From contig CM046298.1 in NCBI GenBank assembly GCA_025267735.1, positions 37,385,264 to 37,449,263 on the forward strand: a DNA stretch of 64,000 nt. The letters are read 5' to 3'. Of this stretch, positions 1-12,167 are shown piece after piece; the first letter of the stretch is position 1, and each line of letters begins with the position of its first letter. The stretch is from Mactra quadrangularis. Its lineage: Eukaryota > Mollusca > Bivalvia > Venerida > Mactridae. The position numbers were made by a program, and so were the translations under genes. The notes beneath the pieces are model-generated. The model had not been told where the DNA came from and searched no databases. It was given only the letters and a program-made list of their open reading frames with translations.

Positions 1-1059
1 GAGATTAATCGCCTGACCTCATAACTTGGTTGTATTCCTACTACGTTTGATATCCGAGGTATATCTTCGTAGATGATCGCCGAGGTCGTTCCGAATGCTG
101 ATATGCTAGTGAAATAAACTCTAAACCGTGAATTTTGTTCATTTGGTGGTGTGACCTTAAAACATTAATACTCTTTAGCTTAGCCTAATAACAAATTTGC
201 AACTGATACGGATTTCATTTTAGTTTCCGCATTTGAAAGTGTGCGTGATAATTTAATTATTGTAGGATATTTCTCAATGCGGAAGAGAAATTATTCAAGC
301 ACTTAGGTTTTCATTTTGCTATTAATGTGAAATACAGATAGTCACTTTAGTTCCGGAAAATTTAAACTAAAAAGTAAACAGCAAAATGATGGGTAATAAA
401 CTTCGTTATTTATAATGGGAATATTAATATCAACACGACGTACAATCTCATGAAAATCAGACGACTGAACGCTAAACTTGTCCTTCTCCTCAGTATTACA
501 TTTATTGGTAAGAAAATATATATCCTGAATATATCAGTAACCTCCATTGATCTGTAACCTGTTCAATTTTTATTCGTTTTGTAACGTTCCGTAACATTAC
601 GGTCGGAACAACACAAAGACAACTCAACCCGAGACAATTCAATTCCATACTAACGGGTTGAATTGTTCCAATTTGGGGCTGAGAATCCATACTATTGTAT
701 AGCAGTTTTAAAGTATTTATTATGGTGAAAACAAAATTATTATTCAGTTCGTGTGGCTTAGCTTAGTGAAAAGAGAGTAGATATTACTCACATGTTTTTA
801 TAAACAATAAAATAATATTTTTTAATATACACATCCATCTCTATTTTCAACAGTTAAACCATTCTTTTGTTGAGTCGTTGCGCCAAGTTAAAAAATCACT
901 TATAAAAGTACACTTACATGTTATGTTTTGAAATTTGATTTATAATCATGTGTACTTTTTAGTAATGTATAAATCAATTTTCAAAACATGTTAAATCGAC
1001 GCGCTAAGTTAAAAAACAACAACTTCGTTCTGCGCGAATTCATCCAGTACAAGCAACCC

Positions 1060-1139
1060 CATTCTCGTTCCCAGAGTCTAGTAGGAGTCTCAAAACTAGC
1101 TAGTATTGAGAATCCTACTAGACTCTGGGAACGAGAATG
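1060..1139. repeat. Palindromic element
   Basis: 27-bp perfect arms beginning CATTCTCGTTCCCAGAGTCT around a 26-bp loop. A diverged relative is at 17837-17906, so this is a dispersed family. Confidence 0.85.
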
Positions 1140-1631
1140 AAACAACCCTTATACATAGGAAAACCTATAAATCAGAGCTCTAAATGCAAACATTGTCCTG
1201 AATAGCCACAGGATTTAAGTTTGACATTTGTTCCCAAGTCTTACTGATAAATCAGCTTACATACATGTATGTACAGGTACAAAAAGCATGAAGACTAGTG
1301 TTACACTAACCTATCGATAAGGCTTTGTCACATTTACCAAACTGGGATACCTTATATGCACTTAATATGCACGTACATTTTTCGTTTTCACTAGTCATAT
1401 ACATGTATAAAATATCAATACCCAAGTATTTTGTTAACAAATATCTTTTTCAGAGAAATGCTAAGCAAGCTGGGGGCAAAGTTTTGTTAAGCGCATTCGG
1501 ATTTGAAGACTTTTGAACATGTGATTAGGCAAACACAGTCAAAGACGTTATAAAAATATTCTGATTGGAAGAACGTTACATCACGTGGTATATGGAAAAG
1601 ATAAATGAACAACCCTGTGTTCAGTTACCGC

Positions 1632-1890
1632 GAACGTTACAAAATGTTCCGTAACGATACATTCGGAACTCCTCGGCCATTCGTTGCGATTAATCTCGGA
1701 CATATTTTAACGCTATTTTGAAACTACCGGTGTTGAAGTAAACAAATATATGATCGTTTAGCCATTGAGTGATGTTTTGAAACATCACTCATCGCCTTAA
1801 CGATCGCATATCGGTGTATTAGATTAGATTATTCGCAGCGAATGGCCGAGGAGTTCCGAATGTATCGTTATGTAACGTTCTGTAACGTTT
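1632..1890. repeat. Long palindrome of the CTCGGCCATTCG family
   Basis: About 260 bp of nearly continuous inverted repeat. The arms run through CATTCGGAACTCCTCGGCCA and the centre is GAGTGATGTTTTGAAACATC. Related short palindromes with the CTCCTCGGCCAT core lie near 10318-10400, 18325-18412, 30192-30240, 31733-31806, 37981-38040, 41875-41934 and 46030-46085. Confidence 0.85.
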
Positions 1891-2563
1891 AGTGTAATAG
1901 AACATGCTACAGGTATCGTTTTATTGAACTATTGGTAGATGATATCATATAATATACATTTGGTTTATACTGTGTCACTCGCCGTCCATCGGCTCATTTG
2001 CTAGCGTGTCTGACTTCAAATCCCGTACAATATGACTTGTACTGGTGAGACAGTCCGCGTTCACTTACTATATCAATGGTTAGATCATCATAGGAAACCC
2101 ATGGAATAGCAATGGAATATAAACGGAATATTATCGAATATTAATAAAACAGTTTAATAAATATTTTACATAATGCAAATTGATACCCATATTGATCGTA
2201 AAGTAGAGCAAAAATGGAACCAAGAATGTGGCTTAGTGAAATATGTAAAGCACTCGCTTATTTCCAAAATGGCTTTTTGTGTTTGGTTTTAGAATAATTG
2301 TAAAACAAAATATACATACAAAATAGTATCAAAACATATTGCATAAAGTATCAGGCTGATGATATGGTGGCAATACGATCAAACTATGACATTTTGTCTT
2401 CTCCTGATCAAATGAAAACAATGGGAGTTGTGATATTTAGTTTGCACACGATAGTAAACTGGAAGACACTACACGTTTACGAACTGATATCAACACCATT
2501 TTGTTGTTGAGTATAGGAAGCATACATATAACTTGAAGTTCACTACATACACTGTACAATCCG

Positions 2564-2945
2564 GTGTGCTTTTCACAAAAATTCTTACGAAAAAAATCTT
2601 CGTAAGTCCAAAGCAAGAAATATCATTAATAAACTCAATTTTTGGCTTATCAATTCTAAATAATATACAAATTGTGTAGAATTGTGTATACCCTTTGAAT
2701 ATCACATCATAGTTATGTTTATTAACCCATTGACTTTGATGAGCTAATAATATGAAACTGATTTACGAAGATTTTCATTTTAAAAGGCTGTGGTACTTTT
2801 CACAAAAATTCTTACGAAAAAAGCTTCGTAAGTCAATTTCATATAATTAGCACTTCAAAGTCAGACGGATAATAAGCATAACTATTTATGATATTCAAAA
2901 AGTATACACAATTCTACATAATTTGATTAATATTTAGAATTACAT
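2564..2945. mobile_element. GTGCTTTTCAC-family MITEs, two copies head to head
   Basis: One copy runs from GTGCTTTTCACAAAAATTCT (2564) to about 2785. A second, opposite-facing copy starts with TACTTTTCACAAAAATTCTT at about 2796. Both share TTACGAAAAAA...TTCGTAAGTC ends and the same AT-rich body. Confidence 0.7.
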
Positions 2946-3149
2946 TGGCTAGGAGGTCTTAGATTTTTAATTTTTGTTCAAACGGATCATAAACAAGATT
3001 CACTTTCATACATGTAGTTATTTATGCAAGTTATTGGTCAATCGAGACTACAATGAATGCTGTTCGTGCGCTGCATGAACAAAGTTTAGGGCTGGGTTTC
3101 ATAATTTTGAATCCTGTTGTTATATATTTTGACGACTGTAATTCAATAT

Positions 3150-3229
3150 CTCGAGAGTTGTCCGCAAGACTGTAGTAACTACGCTCTTTTTACAATGCAC
3201 TTACTACAGTCTTGCAGGCAATCCTCGGT
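3150..3229. mobile_element. Hairpin element, dispersed copy
   Basis: About 29-bp arms, TCGAGAGTTGTCCGCAAGAC against GTCTTGCAGGCAATCCTCGG, same family as 41709-41784. Confidence 0.75.
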
Positions 3230-3418
3230 CTGCATTATTATAATTGAATTGAAATAAATTGGATGCTTAATTTAAAAAGCTCGAACGAACGAGATTGTTT
3301 AGAGATTTAGTGCATTTCTTGTTATATGATGCACTCCATATTCAAAATAATATTGTGTTTGAAAATTGTCTCAAGTCAATGTAAAAAATGTCAATGTGAA
3401 CAAACTATATACACGACT

Positions 3419-3424
3419 TTTTAT
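3419..3424 (-). promoter_or_regulatory. Candidate polyadenylation signal AATAAA
   Basis: AATAAA on the minus strand begins two bases after the transporter stop codon. If used, the 3' UTR would be only about 10-30 nt, which is very short; further signals may be used downstream. Confidence 0.4.
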
Positions 3425-3425
3425 T

Positions 3426-3556
3426 CTAACTAATCTTCTCCAACTTAAACTTTTCTTGTTCTTCTACAATAATGATTTCTTGCTTATTTTTTGTTGGTAA
3501 TTTCTCAAAGAAATAAGTCACTCCTCCACTTAGGAACGCTAACAGTACAAAAGCCG
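3426..3556 (-). CDS. SLC16-like exon 4 (TM12, C-terminal tail, stop)
   Basis: The acceptor TATTTTAG precedes CGGCTTTTGTACTG. The exon encodes AAFVLLAFLSGGVTYFFEK, a last membrane segment, and a Lys/Glu-rich cytoplasmic tail, with stop TAG at 3428-3426. Upstream translation in the same frame reads into the intronic minisatellite and is not coding. Confidence 0.85.
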
Positions 3557-6500
3557 CTAAAATATAATAAAGATATATGGTAAAGTACAAAACACAAGGC
3601 AATGACTGGTAAAATGCCAGACTTGTGGCAATAACTGGTAAGGTACAGGACTTGAGGGGATGACTAAGGCAATGAATAGTTAAAAACAAGAATTGAGACA
3701 ATGACTGGTAAAGTACAAGAATTGAGACAATGACCAATCAAGTACAAGACAAGAGTCAATGACTGGTAAAGAACAAGACTAGAGGCAATGACTGGTAAAG
3801 TACAAGACTGGAGGCAATGACTGGTAAAGTACAAGACTTGTGGCAATGGCTGGTAAAGTAAAAGACTGGAGCAATGACTGGTAAAGTACAAGACAGACTG
3901 GAGGCAATGACTGGTAAAGTACAAGACTTGTGGCAATGACTGGTAAAGTACAAGACTGGAGCAATGACTGGTAAAGTAAAAGACTGGGACAATGACTGGT
4001 AAAGTACACGACTAGAGGCAATGACTTGTAAAGTACAAGATCTAAGTAAATGCAATGATTGATAAAGGCAGTGCAATTATTGGTTAACTACAAGACTTAA
4101 GCCAATGCAATGATTGGTAAAATACAAGACATAAGGCATTGCAATCATTAGTAAACAATAAACGTACAAGACTTGGGGCATAGAGTACAAGACCCACCTG
4201 CACAGAGATAAGGTACTTCATATGAATCATAAGCATCGATTAATGCACCTGAAAAATAATCATAATTATATACTTGTAGTTAAAAATATTAGAATGTAAC
4301 TGGCACTATGAAACAGCTATTTGAGCTTCGGGTGTGTTTTAATCTTAATACTACTCTGAAGAGGTCACAGATATATGACATATCGACGCTACAATAATTC
4401 ACAAATTATTTAAAAAGATAAAGTTAAAAAGTTCATAAGTTCAAGTACATGTTAAGCCGACTTTATCTTTTTAACGATTGTCCCTGATAATTGAAATCAC
4501 CTTACGACAGGTGACCCTCCGAGTAACCATTACAGCAGGATGGAGTGGAATAACTGTAGATAATTTTCTTGCTCAAGGAAATTAGCAGTGCACCTAGTGG
4601 GGTTTGTACCAGTGACCTATTGATCCGTGCGTCCCCCCCCTTAGACCACTGACCTTAAAATGTAGTTAAATATTGCCGTGGAGTTTTTCATTTCTTCCGG
4701 GTTCGACATTTGCCACATTAAATATGTCAGTAAAACCACGAAATACTCATAAATAGCAGATATGTATACTGTCTTAAATCCATGAAGTCATTAAAATATA
4801 ATGAGCGACAGAGACACAATAAGCATGGCGCACCATTTGGCTTTGCGAATTTAACTTTTTTTGTGCAACGCAATGTTAACTTCTTATAGAAGGTTGTCCT
4901 TTAGTGCAAAGGTACAATACTGTCTAGAGAGGTAGCTTTAGCTGTCAGTTCAACATTATTAAACTAATATGGATGTAGACATCTTTGCTGCTCATTTTTG
5001 CAAAACGTCTTTAGACAGTCTGTGGCAGCCAGAAGCTCCAGTCCACACTCGACTGTTAAGTCATACAAAGCAGAAAGTATGACGTTTTGTCTATGTATAC
5101 GGTAATGGCATAGTGCAAGACAACGCGACAAAATACAACATGTAAAATAAGTAATGCTGTTGAATTTACTTACCGGCAAATACTGGACCAGATGTTGCAC
5201 CAAAACCTCCTATCATGAATTCTATACCCAAAGCAGCTGAGAGATTATCCACCTCAACAAACAGTAGATTGACATTAGTTGCCGTAAGATAACAATTCCC
5301 TATAATACTTCCAATCACACCCATGTATATCACCTGACACGCATATATATGAGCAACATAAGGATACACAAATGTTGCTAAGGCAATGATGGCCATGGAT
5401 CCAGCGTATATGAATATGCAATGAATACGTTCAGTGTTCACTATAAATCCTGTTGCTATGCGACCGAAGACGCCAACAATTCCGGATAAAGAGACAAAGA
5501 ACGCCGCCTGAGGAGCAGTGAATCCTGAGTGCACTATAAAACTAGGAAAATAGAAAAACATCAAAAAAGTTCCAACACAGTACGCGAACATAGATATGCT
5601 GTAACAAAGTATAGCTTTCTTAATGAGCACGCTCCAGTAACGTTTTAAAAGCTGAACACAACTGTCAATACAAGATGTTTTAGAACCACTTTTGGACGCT
5701 AAGTTTCTTTGTTGTTTTGTTTGAATCTCTAATTTACTAGGAAAGCAAAGTAAACCAAATATTACTAAGTGTGAATAAATAGCTGCTAGCATTATGAAGA
5801 ATCCTTGGGGTCCGTAGAAGTCCCTGATCAGCTGAAAAAGTGGCGCTAAACAAAACAAACCAAGCCCTATACCTGATGACGATATTCCTAAAGCTAGACC
5901 TAACTTTTTCTCAAAGTTGAAGGAAATCACGACCATTCCAGCAGTGTAACAGATTCCACCAGCGGTACCTTGAGAGAAATAGTTCGTTTATTATACCAAG
6001 CATGCTCCATATTACTGTTCACCATGACATGTAAAGGTGCTTAAGACCAAATTTCATCATTAATACTTTTTATGGTGCTTCGTGTCGCAATTTAACATTT
6101 TTCAGTCATATAACTGTAATCACTCGCCATATGGTTCCTGGAGAAATCTAGATTGCTGGGCTCAAGCGTATGCCATTTCACTAAAATCATGACCTCGCCA
6201 AATGTTTGATAGTTTAATAGGCAGATAAATACACGGTGGCAATACCACATCAGCTTTGACTCAAAGTTTTAAAGAGATGTAATTGTTTAATTCTTTCCGA
6301 TTTCAATTATACCTACGCGAGGCTTAGCAGAAAAGTGTATACTCTTTTCTGCGCAACACATTTCCAGCGCCAGTTTTATACTTCTACCACACCCTCGGAC
6401 ACTATTCCTTTTCAGTGTGCTAGCAGTGTTTTTTTCGGTCCATTTTGGGGCCGAAATTGGGCCCCATTCCCCTCTCCAAAAAGGATTTATTTTTCCCCTT

Positions 6501-8393
6501 CCCAGGTGAAAAATTCCCCTTGCAGACTGTCCTAAAATTTTGTCATTTTTATAGCATTTTTGCCCATTCCGCAAGCATTACACAGATATCACAGATGTAT
6601 ATATGGGTTTAATAGTTAAAATTTTATATAGGTAGACAGAAATGTTACTCTGTTAGAGGATACCTGCTATCTCAAGTATTGAAGAACAATTCCCCAAATT
6701 TCATTTGTGTCGCTATTCACCCCTCAAAAAGGGCCCCGCGACCTTTTCTCTAAGATTGAAAATAAACAGTGACAAGCCATCGTCCATTTTTGAAGAGGAA
6801 AAGCATTGGTAGGTTTACAAGGGTGTTTGCAAAATGTATAAACTTGCGTAGGAGATGTGATGCGGAGCAAATAGTATACACTTTTCTGCTGATCATCGAG
6901 TAGGTATCGTGTAAATCTGACAAGAATTGAAATATTACCAGCTCTTTATAACTCTGAGTCTATGTGGATTTTAACTGTTTTCTTGAAACCGTAGCATTTG
7001 TGATGTCATAGTCAAGTGGTATTGCGACCGTGTAATGGCAGTAGATAGTATTTAATGACCAACCTCTGCGAAATAAATGTAGGTCCCAGTCGGGAATAGA
7101 ACCATTGATCCCTGATTTTAGGAATGTGGGATATAAATACAATATAGAATGACAAGTTCATGTGAATAAATACTTCATTCTGAGATATATACAAATGGAT
7201 TCTATTGAAAAATGATGAAAACACATGAATACACACCTGCAATGATACCACATGTAAATATAACGACATATATGTTGGGAGCAAATGCTGTAGTGAGATA
7301 ACCAAGGAAATATAGGATACCAGACAATACTATAGCTGTTCTACAATCGTATGTATCTATGACAATGCTTGATAATGGTCCTGAAACATAGAGTAAGTTC
7401 TATTTACTTATTGGAGTTAACGCCATGTCAACACAATTTTTAGGTCATTTTACGGCGTCCTGCGCACCTAACCTAGCTTTCCTGAACCATTGTCTGTAAC
7501 CAGTACTCACCTACCCTTCCACAAGGCCGGAAACGTCTCCATATTATCTAATCAATGGAAGAAAATCGACATTATTGTCAAATTTTCATGGAAGGGTATA
7601 ACCTCCCCGGGTGGGATTCGAACCCGCACCCCCTCGGGCACGAGTATCCAAATCCCGGTAGAGTAAGTTCGTGGAGGTTTACTTTATTCATTTCGATTTT
7701 GAATTAGGTTCCTTGTTGATTTTTTTACCTCGGTAGGTAATTCCCTCTATGAAAATTCGACATATGAACTTTTGGCTGCATGCAAAATATGTTGGAGTCA
7801 TTCGTAAGAGCAAAACTAAAGCTATGCAATTGGTGAAGTAGAGTTATTTATAATAGACCAACTGGTCAGTAATTGAACTTGAAAATCCTAAAATTTCCAG
7901 AGTAATACAACTTATACGGAAACGTGCTGGCCGCATTTGCGCTCCCAATCAGTGAATCGTTTTTACCATTAGGAGCAACTTGACAGTAGCTGCGCTACTA
8001 ATTGTTAATCGTCAGTTTACAGAGGGGTCAACTAAAGCGGAAATAATTAGAGCGTTATATGTTCTTATATTGATAAGACGTTTTTCATAAAAATGCCAAT
8101 TTTAATATGTTACCAAATAGTCCTGGTAATGCTGTATGTAAAGCACCAGCCCAAGATGTCAATGCCGTTGATTCTCTATATCTATCCATCAAAGTAGAAT
8201 GCATAATCCCCACTCCATACAGCACGCCACCTAGTAGGAAACTTGTAAAGAAACTCGCTGCTAACACTACCCATGATATACCAGTGTCCATTTTATAGTC
8301 AGCATCGTCATTAGACTTATTCTTAATTCTTGCAGACGGTTTTTCAGCCAGAGGTTCTTTAACCTCAACGTCTGGATCATTTATTGCACTCAT
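3426..8393 (-). CDS. Monocarboxylate transporter-like (SLC16/MFS) protein, complete 4-exon gene
   Basis: Joined exons on the minus strand are 8393-8114, 7380-7237, 5968-5174 and 3556-3426, giving 449 codons, the usual size of SLC16 proteins. All three introns have GT/AG ends and consistent phase 1. The N-terminus (residues 1-35) is hydrophilic and cytoplasmic-like. Residues 36-43 (DTGISWVV) match a degenerate form of the SLC16 TM1 signature DGGWGWVV. Exon 2 encodes the TM2-TM3 region, starting GPLSSIVIDTYDCR. Exon 3 holds TM4-TM11 with a basic central loop around QTKQQRNLASKSGSK and the TM8 Arg in GVFGRIATGF. Exon 4 gives TM12 and a charged tail ending KLEKIS. The family moves monocarboxylates or related small solutes across the plasma membrane with protons; the substrate here is unknown. 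The Asp that many proton-coupled members carry four residues before the TM8 Arg appears to be absent, so transport may not be proton-coupled lactate transport. AATAAA lies just after the stop. Family assignment is firm; the subtype is not. Confidence 0.88.
3590..4200. repeat. Minisatellite in last intron of the SLC16-like gene
   Basis: About 15-20 imperfect copies of a 27-30 bp unit of the type AATGACTGGTAAAGTACAAG followed by a variable ACT(T/G)G(T/A)GGC. Copies are cleanest from 3640 to 4030 and decay toward 4190. Long minus-strand frames through it translate to a VLYFTSHCLQS-like periodic peptide and are repeat artefacts. Confidence 0.9.
4486..4665 (-). mobile_element. SINE-like repeat (GAGCAAGAAA type)
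   Basis: Shares ACAGGTGACCCTC, GGATGGAGTGGAATAACTGT and CTTGCTCAAGGAAAT with the repeats at 32540 and 52470. The tRNA-like end is near 4600-4650 on the minus strand but weak. Confidence 0.6.
5174..5968 (-). CDS. SLC16-like exon 3 (TM4-TM11)
   Basis: 795-nt exon with acceptor TCTCAAG and donor GTAAGT. It starts two codons before GGICYTAGMVVISFNFEKK, the TM4 region in which SLC16 proteins carry YYFEKRR-like sequence. The reading frame stays open to VFAG, with about eight hydrophobic segments and a basic, Ser-rich loop in the middle. The internal Met at 5936 is not a start. Confidence 0.9.
7237..7380 (-). CDS. SLC16-like exon 2 (TM2-TM3)
   Basis: 144-nt phase-1 exon between a TTTCAG acceptor and a GTGTGT donor. 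It encodes about 48 residues reading GPLSSIVIDTYDCRTAI... and ending ...VVIFTCGIIAG, matching the Gly-Pro start of TM2 and the TM3 region of SLC16. It is too short to stand out as an open reading frame and was found by splice phase and similarity. Confidence 0.87.
7598..7662 (-). mobile_element. tRNA-like SINE head in transporter intron 1
   Basis: The minus strand reads TACCGGGATTTGGATACTCG, then GTGCGGGTTCGAATCCCACC with a perfect B-box. The 5' half does not form a tRNA D-arm, so it is called a SINE head and not a tRNA gene. Confidence 0.55.
8114..8393 (-). CDS. SLC16-like exon 1 (start codon, TM1)
   Basis: Starts at the first ATG (8393-8391) and ends with GGACTATTTG before a GTAACA donor at 8113. 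Encodes residues 1-93: a 35-residue hydrophilic N-terminus, the degenerate family signature and TM1, then a stretch ending in SWAGALHTALPGLFG that resembles the TM1-TM2 region of SLC16 proteins. Translation past the donor is intron. Confidence 0.88.
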
Positions 8394-8555
8394 ATTTTAT
8401 CTGTTCTCTTTACTGTCTTACCTCTGAGAGTTTCAGTCAATGATGGCGACGTATTTGGGCTATGTCAGGGTTTATTGTCTTTCATTTAATTGTTGGATTA
8501 TTCTGAAATATAGATACACATGTATCAGCACAATATTTTGTGATTAAGAATATTA

Positions 8556-8762
8556 AACGGTCGTGTAGATAGAGACAAAGAAGTCGATTTTACGCAAGTT
8601 GGTAGTAGGGGAAGTAGTGTTGTAGACTATGTTATTTCTACACCTAATCTGATTAATAATGTGTCATCTTTTCAAGTACATGAATCAAATATTTTTTCTG
8701 ATCATTGTATTATTGATTTTTCATTTGAATTTGATAAATCCCCGATATTGTTAGATTTTTGA
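8556..8762 (+). pseudogene. LINE endonuclease (EEP) domain fragment
   Basis: A 68-codon open stretch reads NGRVDRDKEVDFTQVG, GSSVVDYVISTPNLI and FSDHCIIDFSFEF. The SSVVDY and SDH motifs are those of the C-terminal part of the exonuclease-endonuclease-phosphatase domain of non-LTR retrotransposons. It has no start and ends at a TGA, with no reverse transcriptase next to it on this strand. Truncated remnant. Confidence 0.75.
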
Positions 8763-8764
8763 AT

Positions 8765-9000
8765 TTCCGTTTGTCACTGCTCCTGGAAAGGCTAAATCTC
8801 TGAATTTAGCTGTTAACCAACTTTTAAGCGCATACTTCCGTCAGTGACTGACAACTGTCCTACATAATTAAAAATCATTGGTAGTAGGGAGAATGGCCGT
8901 AGAAATAATTTCATGAGCTAGCTCCACGAAAGTATGCCCCGCCCGGAATCGAACCCACGACCCCTCGATCAGTAGACTTGCGCGCCACCAACTTTTTCGA
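8765..9000 (-). mobile_element. tRNA-derived SINE
   Basis: On the minus strand a tRNA-like head carries the B-box GGTTCGATTCC. A conserved body with CAGTCACTGACGGAAGTATG and a tail with GTTAACAGCTAAATTCAG follow. It abuts the LINE endonuclease fragment. The same body is in the copy at 14785 and the one inside the tandem units. Confidence 0.75.
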
Positions 9001-12000
9001 TACACTTCTGAGTTCATATTATTATTTATAGATTATACATTATACTTGTGCTATGCTTTAGAAAATTAAGGAAAAAATCGTATTGAATAACAATATTTAA
9101 TTGTCATATGCTAGGTCGAACTGAATACATTGTGGTTCAAGGAAAATTGTAATCGATTAGAGTATATTAAATCATAAAATTTTGTCTGTATGTTCAACGT
9201 TTATATATCCATTTAAATCTTACATTAGAATATTTAAAGCATTTAGTGAAACTAAACTAAAGAATTAACCGTATATGTTTCTTTCACAAGAATTTATCAA
9301 AAATACAATCAAAATGTCACCAAACGTTGGTTACCAAAAGTACATAATTCGTTTTCTCAATCTTTCTTTATATAGGTTCACATTGTTTTAATCTGTTTAA
9401 GCCTTCGACGGTATTAATTTTTGAATTTCTGTCCTTGATTTCACCAGAAAATAAAAATAAAACAATATGAACTGTTCGTTACTAATTTTTCATCGGTGTA
9501 TCAATGCAAATAGAATACTGTCATGAAGTCAGGTTTGTGCTCTGCTTAGACGTGTAATTTTTTGCCAGTTTTACTCTCCAGGACATGTTTCTGAAACTAA
9601 CCAAAGACAGGAACAGACAATTTGATCTTTGCTCACACAGAAATATGAAACAAAATGAAGGTGTCGTATAATAAATACGATTTCTAAAGAAATCATGCTT
9701 AAGGTAACATTAGAAATTGATAAAAAAAAAAAATAAGTAAAGAATGATTCATACTTTAATTGAAGAAACAACTTAGTTTTACGTTAGGCTGGTACAGTGA
9801 CTCGCAAATGCAGCTGACATACTGCGTTTGTTACTTTTGCGTAACGAACATGTCATACTTTTGTCATGCTTAACATTTTGAACCTATATTATGCATAAAA
9901 TGAAACAAACTAAATATTCAAAGTTGACTCCAATGTTAAAGGATTCAGCAAAACAAAATGTGAAAAAAAAACCAATTTAAGCAAAAATGATTACACCGCC
10001 TTTTTCAAGATCTCTTTTTAATTTCTATAAAGTGGCTGTTGACCTACTCTGTAAGCTATATCGGGAGTAATATCATCAAATTTAATGACATCATGTACGA
10101 TTAGGTATAAAAACTGCGCTTAAACCGCCCAAATTATGCAGTATCTATATTTTAGTCACGAACATGTCAGTAACGAACACTTCAAATAAGGAGTCTTTAC
10201 TTGTTAGCCCTTCACTTATTTCAAAAGTTAGCATGTCATTTGAGATAACATGCAGCATTACTCATTTAAAGATGATTTAATGTCTCACAACGGGTACAAT
10301 AGCCTGTTCAATTACCATAAACGTTCCAAAACGTTCCGTAACGATACATGGCCGAGGAGTTCCGAGTGTATCGTTACGGAACGTTTGGGGTAATTGAACA
10401 GGCTACAGGACTTTCTATACTGTCCTGAGCACGTAAGGTCATTATAGCTCTGTCTTTAAGTGAAATTTTGACCCCGTAGAACATTTTTGTTAATGCTAAT
10501 CTAATTGTTGATTCATGTAGCTTGATACCTCCCTGAAATCGTGCGGGGGATGTATAAAATATAGTATGGATGTACAGAATATTAACTGCCTTTGGTAATA
10601 ATAACATACTCTAGCGGGTTCCATTCACGGTAGGGGTCAAGTTCTTTAAAATATCAATTTCTTATAAAAGTGGGGTACTTTTATAGTACATGTATTTAAA
10701 TTAGACAACGGTGGTACCCTCTCAGCCAATCAAATTGCTTAAAAGGTGTTTGATAAAACTTGCACAAAATAGTAAAGCGTTGGATATATCAAATCGTTTT
10801 TCCAGTGATTAACTCGAGTGGCCAGTGCATGCAAGTTTTGAGTACGCAAATATCTAAACTGAGTAAAAAGAAACGTCTCAATTTAACTAGTAGGTACATA
10901 ATTTTCGTGATTAAGAATAACAAGTGAAAAAATTAATGCTGTTAGCCTGTAAGAAGTCCTTGGTGACGTGTGCAACGTGAGGTCTGTCGTTTTTATGCTG
11001 ATAGACAAAGTCTTGACGTTGCCAGAATATATAGACACTGGACATAATAGCTGGTCAATGTGATGTGTCTTCGAGATTACCTTGGAAAACAACGAGGTGA
11101 GACTAAAACTCGTTTTGAGACACTGGTAAGTCTAAGGGCGTTACATAAGTCGAAACACGACTCTTCAGTGATAATGCCGTGAAAATGTATTACGCGAATG
11201 ACGTTGGCGTACATATAAATTATCTAGTTGTCTTGTCTTACCGACATTACACTCGTTTTACCTGAACGTGGCCTATCAGCAAACGTTTCTGTATATCTAA
11301 AGACTTAATTAATTCGTTTCTTTTTTCCCATCAGTATATATTCAGGTATTTACATGAATTTCGTTTGTTTAAATTTGCTTTCGCAAGAAATTCACTAAAC
11401 AAAACGTGTATTTATCAAAGCAGAAAATTTCTTACTTCCGATTTGAAGTTGCGGTTATTTTTTTAGCCACGATAAGTTTTTCCGATCTCGTACGTTGAGT
11501 TCCGTGATTTTCCGTAGAGTCATTACTTACGGTTTCAATCGCGAATTTCAAAATAGTATTAGAGTAAATTCTGGAGAATATACTTAAGATTTTTTTTGTG
11601 CCTGGGATGCGTTTTATATATCTATTTAATGTTTGAATAAGTTTTAAACAAAAACATGATACTTGACAATTATAAGCGTTCTATTTAGTAATATATGGTG
11701 TTTTAACAAAGCCATTGTTGGTTTAATAATACTAGTTACAAATGCAACATCGTATATGACGTCATATATAGCGTGGCTTTGCTTTGTATTATACTCTATG
11801 TTTACAATTAAAAGATCAGATACACATGTAAAAATATCAATGTTGTCTTACATTTTTATGAATTTTTCATTATTTACAAATGAAAACTCTCCAGCATCTT
11901 TGCTGAGATATGTTTTGCATTCTAGTAGTCGATCACTCATCTGTCTTTAAAAACCACGTGACAGTCATGCGATTTGAACCTGTTTCAGTCTAAAACTAGA

Positions 12001-12160
12001 AGTATCGGTTTGCAAATAGACTTTTAGCAGAGGTAGAAAATGAACGAGTGAAACATTCAATCGATGCACAGGAAAGTAGTGTTCTTGCGCGATATTTGTC
12101 AAATTAATGCAATAATGATAAATGGAATGCAATTTAATCACAAACAGACCGCAAATACTG
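9000..12160. other. Intergenic DNA upstream of the transporter, no gene seen
   Basis: AT-rich. Short open frames are not supported by codon bias, splice sites or similarity. The transporter promoter and any 5' UTR exon should lie here or just upstream of 8393, but no convincing signal was found. Confidence 0.5.
10318..10402. repeat. CTCGGCCAT-family palindrome
   Basis: TAAACGTTCCAAAACGTTCC on the left pairs with GGAACGTTTGGGGTAATTGA on the right, around GATACATGGCCGAGGAGTTC. Confidence 0.75.
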
Positions 12161-12167
12161 GTCAATT

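Larger units (their letters stand above)
1..3400. other. Left intergenic region, no gene seen
   Basis: Contains the palindromes and MITEs listed separately and an inverted repeat at about 924-987 (GTTTTGAAATTTGATTTATA against TATAAATCAATTTTCAAAAC). No open frame resembles a protein. Confidence 0.6.

Noticed and set aside
3664..4076. Overlapping minus-strand frames of about 80-106 residues with TSHC periodicity
   Set aside because: They encode the intronic minisatellite of the transporter in several frames at once; no independent evidence of coding.
7598..7662. Possible tRNA gene on the minus strand
   Set aside because: Perfect B-box, but no D-arm or acceptor stem pairing; better explained as a SINE head.
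11663..11950. 95-residue hydrophobic open frame
   Set aside because: AT-rich chance frame with no family motif, no splice context and no codon bias.
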